Positions 59,592-64,000 of a stretch of DNA of 64,000 nt are shown in pieces. Made by a program: the position numbers and the translations under genes. The stretch spans positions 1-64,000 of the forward strand of contig JBHGAV010000006.1 of NCBI GenBank assembly GCA_041946685.1, read 5' to 3'. Numbering within the stretch: the first letter of the stretch is position 1; each line of letters opens with the position of its first letter. The stretch comes from JBHGAV01 sp041946685. Its GTDB lineage: Bacteria; Acidobacteriota; Terriglobia; Bryobacterales; Bryobacteraceae. Under the pieces are notes generated by a model, which was not told where the DNA came from, did not search any database, and saw nothing but the letters and a program-made list of their open reading frames with translations.

Positions 59592-60866
59592 ATGCGCCGA
59601 ACCGGAAGCTTCACCCTCTCCATCTTGCTCTTGGTGGCAGTCGATGCCGCCCTGGCCGCTGACCGAGTCACGGTCACCAAGCAAGTCAACGCGTCTTCAG
59701 GCCCGTGGGCGGTGACGCTTTCGTTGAACTACGACTATCCTTACGGGGGCGGCTACAGCGCGCCCACTATATTCAGCTCCGCGGACGGTTTCGCATTCCA
59801 GCCCGGCGACGTTCTCACCGTGAAGTACGACTCCGGCATGTGGTGCGGCGGAACGACCGTCAGCGTGGGAACCTGCGTGGATGCGAACGGATACCGGAAT
59901 TACCCCCCAACGAACAATCAGCCATACGGGACAACCACGATCTACGCTCCGAGCCGGTACATGAATCCGGCAAGCTATCCCATCTACCTGATGCAGCTTG
60001 TGGGCACGTTCGCCGACGCCCGCGGACAGATTGTTGGCACTCCATTTAAGATTGGCAACGGTCCCGTCGATGTGACTATTCCCCCCGAGGCGGTCCAACT
60101 GCAACTGGGCGCGAACTACTACGGCTACTCCGACGCGCGCAACTTCTTCACGCCGCTCAAAGCAAGTGTGACCGGGACCACGATGCAGAGTGTCGGATCA
60201 ATGGCTCAGGTGGCGGTGGGGGGAGCCTGGAAGACGACCTTCGTGCTCCAGAACACAAGCGCCCGCCCTGCGCAGGCCCGGCTGAACTTCTTCGACAACG
60301 ACGGGAGACCGCTACAACTTCCGCTCAGCTTCCCTGCGTCGCCGGCATTAAGCCCGGTTGTGGCCTCGACGCTCGATCGGACATTGGAGGCGGGCGCGGC
60401 GTTGACCATCGTCAGCAGCGGATCGGAGAGCGGGCCGACGCTGGTCGGCTGGGCTCAACTGGTCTCCGACGGAAGTGTGAGCGGTTTCGCCATCTTCGGG
60501 TCCAAGTCGGGCGACTACGACCAGGAAGCGGTTGTGCCGCTGGAGACGCGCAGTTCGGCTTCCTACGTCCTCTGGTTCGACAATACCGACAGCATGGTCG
60601 TTGGTGTGGCGCTGGCGAACCTCTCGACGCAGCCTGTGACAATAGAGGCGACGATACGGGACGAAGCCGGGCTGGTGATTGGGACTGGGGAAATTCCCCT
60701 GCCGGCACTGGGGCACACTTCGTTCGAACTGCCTTCACGCCTGGCGCAGACAGCTCAGCGGCGGGGCACGGTCGAGTTTCGCACGGCTGCGGCCGGCCAG
60801 ATCAGCGTGCTGGGGCTGCGTTTTAACCCTTTGGCTTTTACAACGATTCCGGTTACTGCGAAGTAG
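59592..60866 (+). CDS. Large secreted protein, lectin-like N-terminus and Solibacter-type C-terminal domain
   Basis: A 424-residue protein with a signal peptide (about 1-22, VDAALA-ADR). The N-terminal half (about 22-195) has short strands, two close cysteines (WCGG...GTCVD) and a motif VQLQLGANYYGYSDARNFF that recalls PA-IL/LecA-type galactose-binding lectins; this is a weak resemblance. The C-terminal half (about 200-424) is a beta-rich domain with phrases LVGWAQLVSDGSVSGFAIF, EAVVPLETRSSASYVLWFDN, GVALANLSTQPVTIEATIRD and QISVLGLRFNP. I associate such domains with many secreted acidobacterial proteins. The start has GAGGAGG five bases before the ATG. Confidence 0.75.
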   Translation: MRRTGSFTLSILLLVAVDAALAADRVTVTKQVNASSGPWAVTLSLNYDYPYGGGYSAPTIFSSADGFAFQPGDVLTVKYDSGMWCGGTTVSVGTCVDANGYRNYPPTNNQPYGTTTIYAPSRYMNPASYPIYLMQLVGTFADARGQIVGTPFKIGNGPVDVTIPPEAVQLQLGANYYGYSDARNFFTPLKASVTGTTMQSVGSMAQVAVGGAWKTTFVLQNTSARPAQARLNFFDNDGRPLQLPLSFPASPALSPVVASTLDRTLEAGAALTIVSSGSESGPTLVGWAQLVSDGSVSGFAIFGSKSGDYDQEAVVPLETRSSASYVLWFDNTDSMVVGVALANLSTQPVTIEATIRDEAGLVIGTGEIPLPALGHTSFELPSRLAQTAQRRGTVEFRTAAAGQISVLGLRFNPLAFTTIPVTAK

Positions 60867-60883
60867 ACGATGGGCCGCCGGGC

Positions 60884-61396
60884 TCAGGCAGAGAGCGATC
60901 GCGCCGCCTTGAGGGCCGCGTCGTAGTCCGGGTGGTCGGTGACTTCCTTGACGTACTCGACGTGCTGCAGTATGTTATCTTTGTCCACCACGAAGATCGC
61001 CCGGCTCTCGATGCGCAACTCCTTGATAAGAGTGCCGTAAGCAGCGCCGAAGGAGCCGTTCTTGTGGTCGGAGAGCATCTTGACCCGGTCCACCCCGAAG
61101 GCCCCGCACCAGCGCTTCTGGGCGAACGGCAAATCCATGCTGACAGTCAGAACCTCGACGCCCGGCAGCTTGGCAATCTCATCGTTGAAGCGCTTGGTCT
61201 GCGCGTCGCACACCGGTGTGTCGAGCGAAGGCACCACGCTGATGATCCTCACCGACTTACCAGTCTGCTGCAAGTTGACTGCGGCCAGGTTTGTATCCAC
61301 CACGTCGAACTCGGGCGCGCGATCCCCCTTCTTCAGTTCCGGCCCGATCAAAGTCAGCGCATTCCCCTTCAGAGTCACTGCTCCTTGTCTTTCCAT
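60884..61396 (-). CDS. tpx: Thiol peroxidase (Tpx, atypical 2-Cys peroxiredoxin)
   Basis: Tpx reduces hydrogen peroxide and alkyl peroxides with electrons from thioredoxin. The 170-residue protein has the peroxidatic cysteine C63 in VPSLDTPVCDAQT and the resolving cysteine C97 in FAQKRWCGAFG, at the spacing of Tpx. The start MERQGAVTLKGNALTLIG is usual for the family. It lies six bases after the DUF255 gene and is probably co-transcribed with it. Confidence 0.96.
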   Translation of the reverse strand: MERQGAVTLKGNALTLIGPELKKGDRAPEFDVVDTNLAAVNLQQTGKSVRIISVVPSLDTPVCDAQTKRFNDEIAKLPGVEVLTVSMDLPFAQKRWCGAFGVDRVKMLSDHKNGSFGAAYGTLIKELRIESRAIFVVDKDNILQHVEYVKEVTDHPDYDAALKAARSLSA

Positions 61397-61402
61397 ATGG
61401 CC

Positions 61403-63430
61403 CTATTCTAGCAGTTCATCCAGTTCGGCCACCGTTGTCACGGGTGATTGGCAGACGTAGTTCTCGCACACGTAGGCGGTGGCCTTGCCCATTCGCGGCC
61501 ACCGGTCCCCCTCGCCTGCGAGCAGGACCCTGTTGGGTATGAACCGCCGCCGCACGGCGCGCAAGAGCGCACGGGTATCCTCTGCTTCCGCTTCTCCCGA
61601 GATCACTATCTGTTTCGGCGTGGCGAGGTGGAATCCCAGCGCGACGAGCATCTCCGGCATGGACGCCGGCGCCTGCTGCAACCGGGCCGCCGCCGATTCG
61701 AGGGCCTTCTCGGCCTGTCGCCGGAAATCCTGTCTTTCCTTCATTTCGCCGAGCCGCAGCAAATTCATCGCGGCCACCGAGTTGGCGGAAGGCTCGGCGC
61801 CGTCGTCGAAGTCCTTCAGACGCAGCACGAGGTCGCGGCTCTCTCCGGATCCCGCGTAGAAGCCGCCGCGCCCGGCGTCGGCAAACAGCTCGATCTGCCG
61901 CTCGGTCAGCGTCACGGCCTTCTCCAGATACTCCGCCTGGAAGCAGGCCTCGTAGAGATCCAACAAGCCCTGCACGACGAACGCGTAGTCGGCCGCGAAT
62001 CCGGGGATTGCCGCCTCTCCTTCGCGATAGCGGCGTCGTAGGGTGCGAGTGGCGGGGTCCCACAGGCGGGCCAGCACAAACTCGGCCGCCCGCCGGGCGG
62101 CCGCAAGGTAAGCCGGCTCCTCGAGCACCTGCGCGCCCACGGCGAACGCCGAGATCATCAGGCCGTTCCACGCGGCCAGGATTTTGTCGTCGAGCAGAGG
62201 ACGGGGCCTGGCAGAGCGGGCCGCGAGCAGTCTGCGGCCGGACGCGGCGAGTGATTCCCTGTCCTTCGCCTCGTTCGCCTCGAACAGGATGTTCTTTCCT
62301 GTGAACTCGCCGTGGGGATCGTGGGTCACGTTCCCTGCCGCTTCCACCCCGTAGACCCGGCAGAACTCAACGGCACCGGCCGGGCCCAGCAGGGTCTCGA
62401 TCTCGCCAGCTTCCCAGAGGTAGAAAGCGCCTTCCCCCTTTTCCTGAGGCCGCGATGGGTCGATCGCGCTGTCGGCGTCCTCGGCCGAGTAGAAGCCTCC
62501 TTCGGGGCTGGTCATGTCGCGGAGTACGTACTCGAAGATGTCTCGGGCGACCGCCGCGTAAGATTCCTCTCCGGTCACCTGGAACGCCTCCAGATAGACC
62601 ACCGCCAGTTGCGCCTGGTCGTAGAGCATCTTCTCAAAGTGCGGTACGAACCAGCGCTCGTCGACCGAATAGCGATGGAAGCCGCCGCCAAGATGATCGC
62701 GAATGCCGCCCCCGGCCATCGCACCCAGAGTCGCCAGGACCATGTCCAGCGCCTCCCGGTTCCCGGTCCTCGCGTGCTCCCGGATGAGGAAGCGAAGAAT
62801 CGACGGCTGAGGGAACTTGGGCGCCGGGCCGAATCCCCCGTGCTCCCTGTCGAATGTCCGCCGGAAGAAATTGTAGCCGGATTCGAGCGGGCGGGCATCG
62901 AGCCGGCCGCCCGACTGGCCCGCCTCGACGCGCGTGCGCAATTCCTCCAGGACGCTCCCGCTCTGCTGGATGATCGCGTCCCGGCTGTCCTTCCATGCCT
63001 GCGCGACGTGCTGGAGCACGCGGCGCAAGCCCGGCCTCCCGTAGCGGTCTTCCGGCGGGAAGTAGGTGCCTCCGTAAAACGGTCTCAACTCGGGAGTCAG
63101 CCAGACGGACATGGGCCAGCCTCCGCTTCCCGTGGTCGCCTGGACGAACAGCATGTAGACGCGGTCAACGTCGGGCCGCTCTTCGCGGTCCACCTTCACC
63201 GGAACGAAGTGCTCATTGAGCAGGGCGGCGATACCCTCATCTTCGAAGGACTCCCGCTCCATCACGTGGCACCAATGGCACGCGGCATAACCCACCGACA
63301 GGAAGATGGGCTTGTCTTCCTCGGCCGCCTTGCGGAAAGCCTCCTCTCCCCACGGGAACCAGTCCACGGGATTGTGGGCGTGTTGCAGCAGGTAGGGACT
63401 CTTCTGGCGCGCCAACCGGTTGGTCTTCAT
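61403..63430 (-). CDS. DUF255 thioredoxin-like domain protein (YyaL/SPATA20 family)
   Basis: A 675-residue protein with an N-terminal thioredoxin-like domain (about 1-165) that starts MKTNRLARQKSPYLLQHAHN and has C51-x2-C54 in SVGYAACHWCHVMERESFED. The rest (about 190-675) is an alpha/alpha-barrel-like region with repeated helical segments, resembling glycosidase or N-acylglucosamine epimerase folds. The family is found in all domains of life and its function is unknown; a redox or sugar-linked role has been suggested. It is followed by tpx at six bases. Confidence 0.92.
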   Translation of the reverse strand: MKTNRLARQKSPYLLQHAHNPVDWFPWGEEAFRKAAEEDKPIFLSVGYAACHWCHVMERESFEDEGIAALLNEHFVPVKVDREERPDVDRVYMLFVQATTGSGGWPMSVWLTPELRPFYGGTYFPPEDRYGRPGLRRVLQHVAQAWKDSRDAIIQQSGSVLEELRTRVEAGQSGGRLDARPLESGYNFFRRTFDREHGGFGPAPKFPQPSILRFLIREHARTGNREALDMVLATLGAMAGGGIRDHLGGGFHRYSVDERWFVPHFEKMLYDQAQLAVVYLEAFQVTGEESYAAVARDIFEYVLRDMTSPEGGFYSAEDADSAIDPSRPQEKGEGAFYLWEAGEIETLLGPAGAVEFCRVYGVEAAGNVTHDPHGEFTGKNILFEANEAKDRESLAASGRRLLAARSARPRPLLDDKILAAWNGLMISAFAVGAQVLEEPAYLAAARRAAEFVLARLWDPATRTLRRRYREGEAAIPGFAADYAFVVQGLLDLYEACFQAEYLEKAVTLTERQIELFADAGRGGFYAGSGESRDLVLRLKDFDDGAEPSANSVAAMNLLRLGEMKERQDFRRQAEKALESAAARLQQAPASMPEMLVALGFHLATPKQIVISGEAEAEDTRALLRAVRRRFIPNRVLLAGEGDRWPRMGKATAYVCENYVCQSPVTTVAELDELLE

Positions 63431-63463
63431 TTCCCAGCGCCGGGCAAGCCCGGCGATTGCCCC

Positions 63464-64000
63464 CTATATGGGCGCGGGCAAGTAGCCCGCTTCCCTCAGT
63501 TTGGCCAGCACTGCCGACAGCCTGGTCCGGGCCTCTTCCGGCATGGGTCCCACCGGACGCCGCGAGCGTCCCCCCTTCAGTCCGGCCATATTCATGGCCT
63601 CCTTGACCACCGAGGGGAACGTCGCCGGCGAGAACGCCTGCCGCAGCGGTTCCACCAGGGCTTGCAGGCGGGCGGCCTCCTCCAGGTTCCCGGCCTGGTA
63701 AGCGTCGTACAGATCCACGAAGGCCCTTGGAATCACGTTGGCGCAGCCGGTCACCGCGCCCACGCACCCCATCCGCAGCCCGTCCAGGACCATGTGATCC
63801 CGACCCATGAATACGGCCAGCCCGGCCCGTTTCCATTCAGGAATCAGCTCCAACCTGCCGCTGGAATCCTTGATTCCAACCAGGTTTTCATTCGCCTCGG
63901 TCAGCCGCGTGAGCAACGCCGGCGTGAGCTCGATTCCGGTGCGCTCCGGGATGTTGTAGGCGAGCACAGGGAGCCGCACGCTGCGGCAGACCTCCGAGTA
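63464..64000 (-). CDS. Dihydrodipicolinate synthase-family (DapA-like) aldolase, 5' end outside window
   Basis: About 179 C-terminal residues of a DapA-family class I aldolase. The Schiff-base Lys is in LVGIKDSSGR and the Tyr of the family motif is in AYNIPERTG. The long helical C-terminus ends PEEARTRLSAVLAKLREAGYL. Members include 4-hydroxy-tetrahydrodipicolinate synthase, N-acetylneuraminate lyase and keto-deoxy sugar aldolases; the arrangement here, KDSSGRLELIPEWKR, does not decide between them. The start lies beyond position 64000. It is 33 bp upstream of the DUF255 gene on the same strand. Confidence 0.88.
   Translation of the reverse strand, partial: YSEVCRSVRLPVLAYNIPERTGIELTPALLTRLTEANENLVGIKDSSGRLELIPEWKRAGLAVFMGRDHMVLDGLRMGCVGAVTGCANVIPRAFVDLYDAYQAGNLEEAARLQALVEPLRQAFSPATFPSVVKEAMNMAGLKGGRSRRPVGPMPEEARTRLSAVLAKLREAGYLPAPI

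Overview
The window is GC-rich and densely coded, and it looks like part of an acidobacterial chromosome, most likely a Solibacter/Bryobacter-type lineage. The main clues are a beta-propeller protein (48452-51169) ending in the Solibacter-type C-terminal beta-sandwich (TIGR03437-like), a secreted protein (59592-60866) ending in a domain style I associate with Solibacter, and many secreted esterases, NHL propellers and glycosidases. The genus is inference. I see no rRNA, tRNA, insertion sequence or prophage.

The left end (1-11.3 kb) is a complete type I-G (formerly I-U) CRISPR-Cas system, all reading leftward: cas3 (helicase first, HD last), cas8/csx17, cas7/csb1, a cas5-cas6 fusion/csb2, cas2 and a cas4-cas1 fusion, then a leader of about 190 bp and at least 22 identical 36-bp repeats. 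The array runs off the left edge. A good sigma70-type promoter lies upstream of cas3. Two spacers, third and ninth from the leader, share 26 bases and come from overlapping protospacers.

From 11.7 to 16 kb a rightward run holds pgsA, a family 2 glycosyltransferase, two SAM methyltransferases and a secreted M28/glutaminyl-cyclase-like enzyme. After a metallophosphoesterase and an NfrB-like glycosyltransferase comes a tight leftward housekeeping run: argJ, fmt, def, aroC and a parvulin lipoprotein. A secreted carboxylesterase follows, then a leftward run of a dicarboxylate/Na+ symporter, NAD kinase, tlyA, a polyprenyl synthase and xseB.

From 29 to 44 kb are envelope and signalling genes: flagellar stator genes motA-motB behind a PAS protein with a degenerate GGDEF domain that keeps its inhibitory site, an orphan histidine kinase, a TrpB2-type enzyme, an OmpA-like lipoprotein, and an operon of sigma54 response regulator, histidine kinase and proline-rich lipoprotein. 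From 44 kb come an RRM protein, gyrA, larE and a PAP2-type membrane protein. The right part (48-64 kb) is mostly leftward: a secreted propeller, NHL protein and alpha-L-fucosidase behind an FmdB-type zinc ribbon and an S41-family protein that has lost its catalytic residues; a lytic transglycosylase; prepilin peptidase, a glycosyltransferase, an M50 protease, an HU-type protein; then thiol peroxidase, a DUF255 thioredoxin-like protein and a truncated DapA-family aldolase.

I did not find a clearly new multi-gene system. The best second-look items are the overlapping spacers, the S41 pseudoprotease, the degenerate GGDEF gene coupled to motAB, a methyltransferase whose only sensible start is ATA, and an inverted repeat over the gyrA promoter region.
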